From: Leptidea sinapis
Lineage: Eukaryota; Arthropoda; Insecta; Lepidoptera; Pieridae
Assembly (NCBI RefSeq): GCF_905404315.1
Contig: NC_066282.1
Coordinates: 2,628,501 to 2,692,500, forward strand
Length of the DNA: 64,000 bases
Direction: 5' to 3'
A program made the position numbers and the translations under genes. Positions 46,327-57,009 of this stretch are shown here, in pieces (within the stretch, counting starts at the first letter, position 1; each line of letters starts with the position of its first letter). The notes beneath the pieces are model-generated. The model was given only the letters and a program-made list of their open reading frames with translations, was not told where the DNA came from and ran no database searches.

Positions 46327-48055
46327 AGTCAATTAACATTCCAATTCATTATAGAATTGTTTGCACCTACCGGGACTGGAACCCGATTCTGAGATAAAGG
46401 GTGTCTGGTTTTGATATTGGATATGAACCTTCAAAATCACTCGCTCATCTTATGAAATCGTACATCAACATAAATGCGTTCAAACTATTTTGAAAGCTTT
46501 AATTTGAGAATTAATATTAATTAACCACCTCTTATAAAATCATGCATAGGTAGTCTATGCATATGCAATATAATATCTAATACATATTGAGAAGTAGGTA
46601 ATTCTACCTTCATATTTTAACAGACCATGACATAAAAACGATATAGATCTTTATTTATTATTTGACCCTTTTTACATATAAAAGATAATACTTGAAAGAA
46701 ATATGAATCCGAAAGACCTTGGGGATTAGTTGAAGAGACGAATCGGCGCAGTCATAAGTGCAAGAAGAGTGGGAGAACAACACACAACACAAGATTTTGA
46801 CTTTCATCCATTCCGTGTCGAACCGCATGTAAGCAGTCATTAGAACCCGGAGAGCAAACAACACAATATTTTCAGTTTATAGATTCTTTATTCCCATTAA
46901 GACAAAAAAGTCACTTACATGAGAAATAACTTAAATAATAAATAAGGTTAGTATTAATTATTTATCCGGTATGAATATGTGGTTAGTATAAAGAATTAGT
47001 GGTTAATAATAACATATAGTACAATAATGTAGTGTGAGGACACAGTGATATATCACAATAGCAAATGACTTTTAACAAATACAGTAAATGAGTAACAAGA
47101 TTATTAGCAAAATAGTTGATACAAAGTAACAACTAAAGACAGGTTCTTAGTTGTGGTACCTACAAGTTATATGCGGTTTTATTTTTATTTTATATTAACA
47201 TTGTTTCGTATATGAGATAGCAATTTTTACTACAACACAATATTTTACTGAATTAACTTTTTTTTACGTCCTTGTTTCTAAAATTTTACAAGAATTTCGT
47301 AAAGGGCTAAAACATCAACTGTCAAACAAAACACGATAGCGATTAAGAAATCCAATATTAATATGAATTAATAATATTCAGTAAAACAAATGAATAAAAT
47401 AAAAAAGTGTGTATGTACCTACTTATGTATGCACGCAAGAAGTTATACCTACTTCTTAACTAACCTAACGAAGCAAAAATGATTTATTCCTCGTGATATT
47501 CTACGTTTTTAGAAAGAACAATTTTGTAAAAATCGTGCAAAGATGGCTTTGACAGTTAATTATTACATAATGAATGTGGCTGTATGGGCTTGAACCCTTT
47601 ACCTGTGATAATAATGGACGAAGAAACCAAAAATCTATATTTTATGCTAAAGGAGGACAAAAGAGCACATATTCGGCTCCCATGATGGTATGTAATCACC
47701 GCGGTAGCATCAATCACCGGCGTGTTGCCGACCTTTCGTTAACCGGGCGTACATATTAAGTGAATGAACGTAATTTAAAGTTAAAGGTTTAAGATTTATT
47801 CATGACAAAACACATATTTAAGCGTAATAAAATTAACAAAATAAAATATGTCATAAAAAAGCCTTTCAGCATTTTTGGAATTGAGATTATAAACCCAATT
47901 CAAACACCAATTTTCAGTGGGTAGGTACCAAGTCGAATTGTTGACAGCAGCCGTAGACAACACGGTCCCTATTGTTATAGGTCTAAATAGTGACCCGTCT
48001 TAAAATAGTAGAAAAGGAGACAACGGATTGAATTGTAATAAGAGTTTTGAAAGTT
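46327..48055. other. intergenic region with repeat fragments
   Basis: Contains the old SINE head at about 46355-46400 and an inverted GGTGATCACTTAACA-family fragment at about 47680-47755. The rest is AT-rich with no recognisable gene. Confidence 0.45.
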
Positions 48056-48059
48056 TTTT

Positions 48060-48250
48060 TTAATAGCACATAATATTGTGAGTTGAGCGAGATACGTTAA
48101 GGACTAACGAGGCAAAATTTAATTGTCTCTGAAACTCCATCTTCATTATGTTGTTGTTCAAAAAGGGTACTGTGTGCGCGTAAGGAATATCATAATAAGA
48201 TCTTGTGCAAGCATTTTGTACCCTCTGTATGAGCTTTTTTGAAGACACTA
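48060..48250 (-). mobile_element. short LINE RT C-terminal fragment
   Basis: The minus strand reads SSKKLIQRVQNACTRSYYDI, PYAHTVPFLNNNIMKMEFQR and QLNFASLV, then a stop. KLIQRVQNACTR followed by a hydrophobic reading of this kind is typical of the region after the RT core in CR1/RTE-like LINEs. Only about 60 codons remain. Confidence 0.55.
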
Positions 48251-48259
48251 AAAACCTAC

Positions 48260-48570
48260 CACCAGTGGGGGGCTCCTTTGCACAGGGTGCCGGCTAGATT
48301 ATGGGTACCACGGCGGCGCCTATTTCTGCCGTAAAGCTGTAATGTGTAAGCATTATTGTGTTTCGGTCTGAAGGGCGCCGTAGCTAGTGAAATTAGTGGG
48401 CAAATGAGACTTAACAGCTTATGTGTCAAGGAGACGAGCGCAATTGTAGTGCCGCTCAGAATTTTTGGGTTTTTCAAGAATCCTGAGCGGTACTGTATTG
48501 TAATGGGTAGGGCGTATCAATTACCATCAGCTGAAAGTCCGGCTCGTCTCGTCCCTTATTTTTGTATATA
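48260..48570 (+). repeat. GGCTCCTTTGCAC-family repeat, copy 3
   Basis: GGGGGGCTCCTTTGCACAGG through CGTCCCTTATTTTTGTATAT. It lies in the same orientation as copies 1 and 4. Confidence 0.8.
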
Positions 48571-48740
48571 AAATAAACCTGGACCCAATCATTGTATTAG
48601 CGTAGTAACTCTGCGAACGCAAACGCTTAGCGAATTTCTGATGCGGTTAAGTAACTTTAACCTATAAAAATTATTTTTGGCGACACCAAGAATATGAGTT
48701 TTACAGACATTTTCTTAGACAAACACCATGGGACAAAGAA

Positions 48741-49053
48741 CAGTGGGAGGCTCCTTTGCACTGGATGCCGGCTAGATTATGGATACCACAACGGCGCCTA
48801 TTACTGCCGTGAAGCAGTAATGTGTAAGCATTATTGTGTTTCCGTCAGAAGAGCGCCGTAGCTAGTGAAATTACTGGGCAAATGAGACTTAATATCTTAT
48901 GTCTCAAGGTGACGAGCGCTATTATTGTGGTGCCGTTCAGAATTTTCGGTTTTTCAACAATCCTGAGCGGCACTTCATTGCAATGGGCAGGACATATGAA
49001 TTACCATCAGCTGAATGTCATGCTCGTATCGTCCCTTATTGTCATACAAAAAA
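48741..49053 (+). repeat. GGCTCCTTTGCAC-family repeat, copy 4
   Basis: CAGTGGGAGGCTCCTTTGCA through CGTCCCTTATTGTCATACAA. It is separated from copy 3 by about 170 bases of unrelated sequence. Confidence 0.8.
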
Positions 49054-49260
49054 GAACATCTCTAACGGAGATACAGCAAGATAGAAATGGATAGCGAATC
49101 TACTGCTACGTAACCGATTTTGATTGACAAGTCCTAAACAGTCATCCATGGGATTACCTCGTTAGTATTTTGAATATAATAACACTATCTAACGCACACA
49201 TTGAAAAATAAAAATTTTTCAGTCACTATCGGGCTGTCAGGTCGTCTACACGCTATTATA
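49054..49260 (+). repeat. ACATCTCTAA-family repeat
   Basis: GAACATCTCTAACGGAGATA, then TTTTGATTGACAAGTCCTAA, TTAGTATTTTGAATATAATA and GGGCTGTCAGGTCGTCTACA. Related to 28545-28765. It directly follows copy 4 of the other family. Confidence 0.6.
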
Positions 49261-49271
49261 TTCTAACGTTC

Positions 49272-49558
49272 GTTCCCAATATTCAGTCTATCTCTTACTT
49301 GAGATAAAAATCGTAACTGTCGTTGACTTTTCTATCCCAATAAACTTATCGACGGTAACTCACCTTATCCGTACACGCTGTCTGTCAATGGGACGACGTA
49401 AAGCTTACCAGCGATAGAAGTTGCAATTCACACGTCCTAATATAAGGCGCTAAGAATGACTTATCGGGTATATTGGGACAGCTTCATATTATTGACAGCT
49501 AATTACTGACAGTAGAACGTAGTAATTTCTCTCTATCTGTAGATAGTATATTGGGAAC
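49272..49558 (+). mobile_element. MITE with GTTCCCAATAT terminal inverted repeats, copy 1
   Basis: A 287-bp non-coding element starting GTTCCCAATATTCAGTCTAT and ending GATAGTATATTGGGAAC. Its interior recurs in reverse complement at 56458-56694, and an end fragment recurs at about 62616-62688. It has no ORF. Confidence 0.8.
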
Positions 49559-50313
49559 TGCCTTTAGCCTACCACACGACGCCTTTTTATGTCTTGTTAT
49601 CTTGTCTGAAAAGTTTTGACGTAGAAGTTTTAATAAAAGACCAATCATCCGTTCTATATAGTTTATTCCACACTTAGGTACATATTTAGCTCGTACTGTG
49701 AAATCTTGTAGATATGCTACTTACATTTTTAATCAATTTATAGAAACGCGTAGATACACAATTTAACGATGGATATAACCTGAGGGTGTTGTAATGGGGA
49801 CCTTGTTATAAATAATTAAATAACTTTAGCACGCAAAGGGAACATCCACCGTAAATTTGATTGGTAGTTTTTCAAGTATATCTGGCTGTACGATCCTGCA
49901 TGTATCGACAACCCTGTTTTTGCTATTAATAATAGATATAATATATACTTGACGTCTATAAAATTTTCGCAATTGACAATGTGAGTGGATTGATACATAT
50001 TCTACAACCAATAAATGTTTTTATTATTTATTCAGTACAGCATATATTTTTAAATATAACTGACTAACATTATCAATGTTAAAAGTTATAAATTTTACCC
50101 ACATCTTCGGAAGAGGTTGAAGATTAATGAGTTACAATACAATATTAAATGCTTCATCATTTTACAAATTATTTAAATAACACAAACGTCTGTACGTTAA
50201 AAATCAAAACAATGTAAATTGACTTAAAATAAACCGTAAATAGTATTGAGTAAAATAGATGCATAATAATATATACAAACACTGTACATAAATAAAGGCA
50301 TTATATCAAAATT
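49559..50313. other. AT-rich intergenic region
   Basis: No gene was recognised. Open stretches near 49816-50011 are unsupported. Confidence 0.35.
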
Positions 50314-50697
50314 ATGAGAATATATATGAATATACATATATCAAATAACTACAAGCTTATAGTGCCCCGTACTAGGCTCAGTAAAATAAACAATTCTTTT
50401 GCATGCGATAGTATTAAATTTTACAATAAATCACCAAAAAGTGTATCTGAATTATCAATAAATAAATTTAAATCTTTTATTAAACGCAGACTTATGACGA
50501 TATTACAATATGGAATTAAATAGTATTATAGTTGTTTTTTATGGATTATATGGTTCAGCCTTGTGTTGTTTCACTGGTTTGCATTGTTTTGAAAATATGT
50601 TTAAACTTTTATGTAATTAATATGTATTTTTTGTGATTGACGTTGACGAGCAGGCTTTTGATTTTATGTAAATAAAATATTTTGACTTTGACTTTAA
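50314..50697 (+). mobile_element. LINE 3' end: C-terminal codons plus 3' UTR and tail
   Basis: The plus strand at 50314-50523 reads NNYKLIVPRTRLSKINNSF, ACDSIKFYNKSPKSVSE and NKFKSFIKRRLM, then a stop. It aligns with the end of the LINE fragment at 16430 (KLVMPTTRLGRVSKSF, FYNMIPG). A 3' UTR follows, closing in AAATAAAATATTTTGACTTT and a short TTTGAC-type tail at about 50680-50697. The copy is 5'-truncated. Confidence 0.7.
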
Positions 50698-50861
50698 CTA
50701 TTTGTGGCCTATTCATATTCCGCTCTCACCAATGTAATGAATGAGTGCAGTGTAGTGACGTCAGCAGTCAGCGACCCCGCTCAAGGTTCCTTGAAATCCT
50801 CCAAATAGGGGAACTACACACATATTGATTCAACTTAACATAAAAGAAATCATTATATATA

Positions 50862-51850
50862 ATATGTCGTAGGTATATAGTCAAAGCCGTGATATTACGA
50901 CGACCTGTATAGCCGAGTGGTTAGCGATCCTACCTACTAAGCTAGAGGTCCCGGGTTCGAATCCCGGTAGGTGCAAGCATTTATATGATGAATATGGATG
51001 TTTGTTTCCGAGTCATGGTTGTTTAAATGTATTTATGTATGTTTATATGAATTTATGTATGTTTAAGTAAGTATATTGTATTAAATATATCATTGTCTTG
51101 AAACCCATAACACAGGCTATATATGCTTAACTTGGGGCAAGATAATTTGTGTAAAAAGTGTGTCAATATTATTATTATTACAATTTCACTAGTGATATTA
51201 TAACTTACCAGTAGATTGTACAATCGAATTTATTTCTCACAATTTAACGGCCTGGTTTTAGTGATATTGTAATGTCACGGGTATACTATAGTGATATTAT
51301 AATAAATCTAGGTATATTACAAATGAAGTTAGCAATGTGAGACGTCAAGCGTTCTGATTGGTTTATTTTTGTTTCATTCGCAATTTGCAAAACAATAATA
51401 ATAAACATTGGAGCGTATATGCATTTTTCCATCTGAAATTATTGTTGGAAAAGCAGTGAACAAGAGCCGATTCGGATCCGGCACTCGCCGACCGCTGCCG
51501 CGGCACGCTACGCTCGGCTCGTGGGTTTTGATTGACAGAGTTAATTTGGTTTTGGAACGTACGCCTACTCGCTTAGATAACAATTAGTTGATTACACTAA
51601 TGCGTAACTAAAAAAATAATGAATATACAATAATTAAAAGAAACAGACCAATCAGAGACGGCCGCATAAACTAACGATCAGTAAAATTGTCAAATAATGT
51701 TTGCCTTACAATATCAATACAGTGACAATACCCGTGACGTTACAATGTCACTAAAACCAGGCCGTTAAATTGTAAGAAATGAAGTCGATTGACAATAAAC
51801 CGTTCATTATAATATCACGGCTTTGACAATATACCTTCGACATATATAAA
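50862..51850. mobile_element. transposon-like element with long inverted arms
   Basis: Left-arm sequences (ATATGTCGTAGGTATATAGT, CAAAGCCGTGATATTA, CACAATTTAACGGCCTGGTT, TTAGTGATATTGTAATGTCA) recur inverted on the right at about 51728-51847 (CGTTACAATGTCACTAAAAC, CAGGCCGTTAAATTGTAAGA, ATCACGGCTTTGACAATATA). A further inner pair is CTGATTGGTTTATTTTTG and CAGACCAATCAGAG. The left arm is interrupted by a SINE. No transposase was recognised inside, so it is non-autonomous. Confidence 0.7.
50898..51191 (+). repeat. tRNA-derived SINE, copy 2, with 9-bp target duplication
   Basis: Head CGACGACCTGTATAGCCGAG, B box in GGGTTCGAATCCCGG, and a body matching the inverse copy at 31205-31507. It is flanked by GTGATATTA at 50889-50897 and 51192-51200. 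The uninterrupted version of the target can be read from the opposite arm of the host element. Confidence 0.88.
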
Positions 51851-52044
51851 TATCATGTAAATCTTCAAATCAGCATAAAAAAACAAACATACGTATTTTT
51901 TTATCACCCTATATTTAAATTGTGGCCTTTTCCAATTTCCTGAATACTACTACTTATATACGAAAACCGATTCTGTTTCGCGTTTAGAGGCCCGCTCTCA
52001 CCATAATTAGTGTCGTGTTGTGACGTCATCATGGATTGAAAATA
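51851..52044. other. short spacer before mariner relic
   Basis: Contains CCCGCTCTCACCATAATTAG and TGTGACGTCATCATGG. A related stretch is at about 50720-50770 (CCGCTCTCACCAATGTAATG, AGTGACGTCAGCAG). Probably a diverged repeat. Confidence 0.35.
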
Positions 52045-52713
52045 CGAGGGGCACACTGAAATGATCGGGAATAAGAAAAACCACATGCACAGTATAGGTA
52101 AGTTGTATTTTATTATTTTTTTAAGTATTCTCCGTTCAACTTAATGCACTTTTAAATTCGTGCAAACCAATCATTAAAACAGTAATTCCAGTCAGAAGTT
52201 GATGTTGACAAAATGGTTGATTTGTACAAATTGTGAGGTACCCATCGGGAAACTAGCTTTCTTACACAAACTTCATTATGTAATATCGACTGAATTGCAC
52301 TAATTCTTATACTGATAACAGCCTGAATCTGCTCGTATGTCACATGACGGTCAACTAATACAATAGTTTGCACAGCTGCGATGTTTTCAGGCGTGACCGC
52401 TGTTCTTGGTCGACCTGCAGAAGAAACAGTGCTGAGCGACACACGACCGCGTCGGAACTCGGCATACCAGCGGTATATTGTCGTTTGACTCGGTGCTTTA
52501 ACATCATAAATCGAAACAAGTTCACTGAGACATTTATCTTGAGATAAGCCGCGACGAAAATTGTGATAAATTGTGGCACGAAAATGTTCACGCGTGAGCC
52601 CCATTTCTGATTATCATTAAGGTTCTAAGAGGCCAGTATTCAAATTCTAAAAAAGGTTTTATTGTAACTCAATCAGAAATATTCTATTCCCGATCATTTC
52701 AGTGTGCCCCTCG
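52045..52713 (-). mobile_element. internally deleted mariner element
   Basis: The termini are perfect inverted repeats of 29 bp: CGAGGGGCACACTGAAATGA... at 52045-52073 and its reverse complement at 52685-52713. The left end is preceded by TA, the mariner target. The right end is followed by TG and then TA, so the target duplication is imperfect. The whole element is 669 bp, about half of a full mariner. The CGAGGGG ends suit the irritans/cecropia side of the family. The minus-strand ORF inside is described separately. Confidence 0.88.
52152..52604 (-). pseudogene. mariner transposase, N-terminus fused to last residues by deletion
   Basis: The 150-codon frame begins MGLTREHFRATIYHNFRRGL, the N-terminal helix-turn-helix DNA-binding domain. 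It continues TIYRWYAEFRRGRVSLS, AGRPRTAVTPENIAAVQ and VCVRKLVSRWVPHNL, up to where a full transposase enters its catalytic domain. It then jumps, after a short linker, to CFNDWFARI, which resembles the extreme C-terminus of mariner transposases. The catalytic D,D34D region is absent. The remnant could at most encode a DNA-binding fragment. Confidence 0.85.
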
Positions 52714-54386
52714 TGTACTTTGAATAAATTTGACGCCGAATGCGTCCTTAAACACATCTCACAGTACGAGCATTATTAATATGAGATAATATAATTAAAT
52801 AGACATTTAGATTTTTTCGATTAATTTTAGCTAAAAATTGGACATAAGTCCACAAAATCGTTCCAAATCACAATCAAGTCGTATTTGAGTTATGAACACA
52901 AAACTGGTCACGCGATTCATATTAACGGACTGAAAAAAAGTGTCATCCCTACTGTAACTCTTTAAATGATATCATGACTTAGTAGCCCAACCCACATGTA
53001 TGGAATACACAAATCTTTATTAAACTTTAAACACGAATTCCTTAAAAGGTAATGGTTGTGGCTTGGAACGTTTTTCAGGAACTACATATATCCAATTAAA
53101 ATGCATGAATTTGTGCGTCAGCAATTTCTAAAGTTAAAACAAGTGTTAACATATTCTAAGGTTTCTTAATTTTTACTTTTATATGTGTAAAACATAAAAA
53201 ATTACATACTACATCTTTACTAAACACCAAATATGACATCTCATTACTAATACTTTGGTATATGTCTCTAAAAGGTACATCATCACAATATAGGTATGAA
53301 GTCCGTTCTTTTACGGTTAATAAATCAGTACTTCGATTAGAAAAACATAAATACAGGATTATTTTAACAGTGAAAATACACTCTACTTATAATACATGTG
53401 CAAAGATTATATTATAATATAAATATTTTGTTAATTACGACAGAATATATAACTGCGGTGTGCGCTTTTTTTGAAGGTAGGTATACCTGTTTTGACTCAT
53501 TAGACAAAATTATCAGAGTGACTTTTCAGTCAAAATCGGCCAGTGCCATTTGGCACTAGATCTTTCATATACACCAAAATCGGAAGTGCCGATTGGCACA
53601 CTACGCCCTGAACAAGTTCTGACTCTCATTTTGTTTATAAGATAATTTATTTTGCATGATCTCATAGCTTGTTTCAATAGTTATCTTATATATTCTCCCA
53701 TATCATGTTAATTATAAGCAATCTATTAATGCACGTAAAATGAATGCGCTAAATAGACGCCGCGCGCGCGACAAGATGGCGCCGATCTATGGCATACCGC
53801 GGCGCGTGGGCACTTGCCGATTGTGGAAGGTGAGGCTGACTTCGTAGTTGGTCAACTAGACCATGGGTATATCTTCAGGTACCTACCATAAGCCTCTTGT
53901 AACTCATGTCTCTACTGAACCACAATCAATGGATGAGAATTAAATAAATTTAAATATGTTAAGTTGTAAAATAAAAAAAAATCTAACTGTATAAAAATAA
54001 TTTAATGATATTTAATAAACGTTATTTAACAAATACTTAATACCTTTTTTTATTCCAATTTTGTTTTTTTTTTTTACAAACGTAACACGAGAAATAAACT
54101 TCATCAGGGCGCGCCTCCGGTGCGTCCTAATTAGGACTAACACAAGCTGTCCTCTTCTTTCTTATATGGTTAACCATACACTTACAATATACTAACGTAT
54201 AGACAAACTACGGTTTTAATATTTTGTCAGTTGTTATGTGAATATATAACATAATATCAATATCATAGAATTACACCCTCAAAAAGCATGCTTTTTTAAG
54301 CCTCAATTTTTTAGTTATAACATATCACAATAATTTACTTGTGGTTATTGAACCGTCAAACATTGTCAATGCCTCGTTCCTAATTA
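52714..54386. other. AT-rich intergenic region
   Basis: No gene was recognised. Two small near-palindromes, GTGCCATTTGGCAC (about 53546) and GTGCCGATTGGCAC (about 53587), lie about 40 bases apart. A CpG-rich patch (GCCGCGCGCGCGACAAGATG) lies at about 53759-53778. Confidence 0.35.
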
Positions 54387-54920
54387 GGGTTGCCAACTTT
54401 TTTTTACAAGAAATAAAGTATATTCAGGTCTGTGAAGTATATTAAACAGTATTTTATTTATTTATTGTTTTAAATACATATTTTTTTGAATATTTTTTCG
54501 CACAACTTACTAATTTAATCTTGTTTAAAACTTCATACGCATATACACCTACAATTATAACTAAAATTAAAATAAATGAGTTAATTCACGGTCCACGTAA
54601 AAAAAGGTTATATGTCCTGAGGGCTGAGAATGAGAACGAAAACGCATACACTCGCATGTCTGTCACTGACAGTCTTGAATATTTGACATTGACAGATTCG
54701 TTCAGAAACTCGGTGTGATTTGTTTGTGGCTTCGCTCACGCTGTGCAGCAGTGAACGCCCTCTAACTAAATAAAACCAAGTGTGAGCGAGTAAGTATAAC
54801 ACATAATGTGTTTGCATGCTGAAAACAGTATTTTGTATACTTTATTATTGTTCAACAGTAAAAAGTATAATTTAGTGAAAAACAGTATAATACTGTTGAA
54901 AACAGTATAGTTGGCAACCC
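54387..54920. mobile_element. non-autonomous element with GGGTTGCCAACT terminal inverted repeats
   Basis: Begins GGGTTGCCAACTTTTTTTTA and ends AACAGTATAGTTGGCAACCC, giving 12-bp inverted ends. Subterminal AAGTATA/AACAGTAT motifs occur near both ends. It is 534 bp with no transposase. Confidence 0.65.
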
Positions 54921-55324
54921 AAACCCTAATGTACATACCAATAACAAGTTCCAGATGATAATATTTCTATCAAGTATCTACCTATAATTTAAGACATTGA
55001 ATTTATTTAAATTTAGCATACACTTATACTTATGTATTAAGGACAAAAATGATTTTCTAGAAAACTTTGCTAAGCAGGCTGATAGGAAACTATTTCAAAA
55101 TATTTAGAAGTACCCTCATTACATAGTTATTAACCACTTACACATTTATATTTATTAAACAAATGCTATTATTTCTGTTCAAAACGTTGCAGCATTATTT
55201 TGACACTTTTTGTAAATACCACACCAGAGACCACAGAATTCGTAATTTCGACCGGCGGACCAATTTAGAGTCCAAAATATTCCATGATGATGGTCTTCAT
55301 CAAAATGGAACGCAGTCTCGCGGG
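54921..55324. other. region downstream of the APEH stop codon
   Basis: Probably contains the 3' UTR of the minus-strand APEH gene next to its stop. No clear poly(A) signal was assigned. Confidence 0.35.
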
Positions 55325-55427
55325 CTAGGCCTTCAGATGTGTGAAGAACCAGTCCGCGGCGTTGATGAGGTTGTCCATCTCCACGGGCAGTGAGCTGAGA
55401 GAGTGGTTGTCATCGTACATGAACACC
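55325..55427 (-). CDS. acylaminoacyl-peptidase (APEH-like), last coding exon
   Basis: Final exon of a serine peptidase of the prolyl oligopeptidase family, which removes N-acylated residues from peptides in the cytosol. It begins after a CAG acceptor with GGTGTTCATGTACG. Joined in phase to the exon at 62722-62931 it reads NKVFMYDDNHSLSSL, PVEMDNLINAADWFF and THLKA, then TAG. The His in DDNHSL sits where the catalytic His of this family is found (YP..xHALSE in vertebrate enzymes). The tail NAADWFFTHL matches the C-terminal helix. A 7.3-kb intron full of transposable elements separates it from the previous exon. Splice pairing is inferred from phase and family alignment. Confidence 0.88.
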
Positions 55428-55854
55428 CTGCAAATGTTTCAATAACATTATTATATTTATTTATTAATACAGCTTTACTCACGATTTATCGCGGTGTGGG
55501 TACCGACTAGCTTCGGACCATTCGGAGGTCCTTCATCAGGGTGAGTGTAGTGGGTTCGCGATAACGTCCCACCTCTTACTGCGAACTTGGGCTCGTAGTA
55601 CGCGGCTTGACAGGGCACTGTATCACTGACACTATGCCACTATTAGTGTCCACAGGTGAACAAAATGTACTGACAATGTCCACTACGTTATCATCGGCAC
55701 TATGGGTCTTATTATTATACTAAGTTTTAAAAACATTATTATAATATAATATAAAATTCAAAGATTTCTTTAAACTTTAATCATAGTGGAATTTTAACAT
55801 AGTTATTATTAAAAGGCATAAAAGGCATTTATTTACTCAAAATTGATTCCTTTA

Positions 55855-55960
55855 AAATTCTTCTTGATGTCATTTCTAACGCTACCACAGCTTCGGAAAC
55901 AAATGGCGCTCTGAGAGAGAAGAAGCGGCGCAAGAAACTATGCAAATTTTTTTTTTAGTT
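55855..55960 (-). repeat. LINE 3'-end type repeat
   Basis: Contains GAGAGAAGAAGCGGCGCAAG followed by AAACTATGC. It is the reverse-complement class of 36090-36275. Confidence 0.45.
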
Positions 55961-55989
55961 TATAAGTGACCCTGCCTTTTAGCTAGAGT

Positions 55990-56115
55990 TCCCAGGTTTG
56001 AATTCCAGTAGGTGCAATCATTTATATGATGAATATGAATGTTTGTTTCCGAGTCATGGATGTTCATATGTGTTTAAGTAAGTATATCGTATTAAATATG
56101 TGTCTTATGTGTTAT
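55990..56115 (+). repeat. tRNA-derived SINE fragment
   Basis: GAGTTCCCAGGTTTGAATTC, CAGTAGGTGCAATCATTTAT and GTTTGTTTCCGAGTCATGGA. The 5' head with the A box is missing and the B box is mutated. Confidence 0.7.
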
Positions 56116-56154
56116 TAAGATAATTTGATTGTGTGATATTATTCTTATAATCAA

Positions 56155-56310
56155 ATCAAATCAAAATCACTTTATTCATGTAGATCACGGAAATGACACT
56201 TATGGATGTCAAAAAAAATTAATTTCGTATTTAATCTACCGCTACTTCGTAAAGGGTTGAGCTAATGAGAAGAAGTAGCAAGAAACTCATTTATATAAAA
56301 AGGAATACTG
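56155..56310 (-). repeat. LINE 3'-end type repeat
   Basis: AAATCAAAATCACTTTATTC at one end and GAGAAGAAGTAGCAAGAAAC at the other, the same motif pair as at 14195-14340. Confidence 0.5.
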
Positions 56311-56457
56311 CACCTGGAGAGCAAGTTACAATAACGAGTTATACAGCGATTTGTTACTGGTTACAGTAATGTATTCTGATTTACAAGTCGTAAACAGTCC
56401 TTTATATTTTGAATATCAAAGCACTAGGTAAGTAGTAGTTAGTATACCCTAAAGGTC

Positions 56458-56694
56458 GTTCCCAATATAATATCTACAGATAGAGATAAATTACTACCTT
56501 CTACTGTCAGTAATTAGCTGTCAATAATCTGAAGCTGTCCCAATATACCTGATAAGTCATTCTTATCGCCTTATATTGGGACGCGTGAATTGCAATTTCC
56601 ATACAAACTTCTATCGTTGGTAAGTTATACGTCCTCCCATTGACAGACAGCGTGTACGGATAAGGTGAGTTTCCGTCGATAAGATTATTGGGAC
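56458..56694 (-). mobile_element. MITE with GTTCCCAATAT end, copy 2 (inverted, one end changed)
   Basis: Reverse complement of most of 49272-49558. It has GTTCCCAATATAATATCTAC, CTGTCAGTAATTAGCTGTCA, GACAGACAGCGTGTACGGAT and CCGTCGATAAG. After TTATTGGGAC at 56685-56694 it leaves the family and passes into sequence shared with 15022-15062. The distal end was therefore lost or replaced. Confidence 0.75.
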
Positions 56695-57009
56695 AGGAGG
56701 TCTACTCGCAAAATCGACAACGATACATTTAACATTAGGAAACGATACGATAGTACTCCGAATATATCGCAACTACCCTACTCTAACAAATGTTCGAATT
56801 CCTTATTGTTTATCGTAACCATAGACTAATATTTTGATTATTTTACGATGTCAGCGTGAACAAATTATGTGCAAACCTTGAAAAACTAAATATTATCTGT
56901 GCTATGTTTTATTTTCTTAGACCTGAAACAAATATACATGCTATTAGGACTATAGGGGCATACACAAATATAATTACTTAAATTATTTGATATAAGTACT
57001 TAGTGCTAT

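Noticed and set aside
50898..50975. tRNA gene (A box, B box, T-arm hairpin)
   Set aside because: The acceptor stem does not close, several dispersed copies share the same body and tail, and one is flanked by a target duplication. It is a SINE head.
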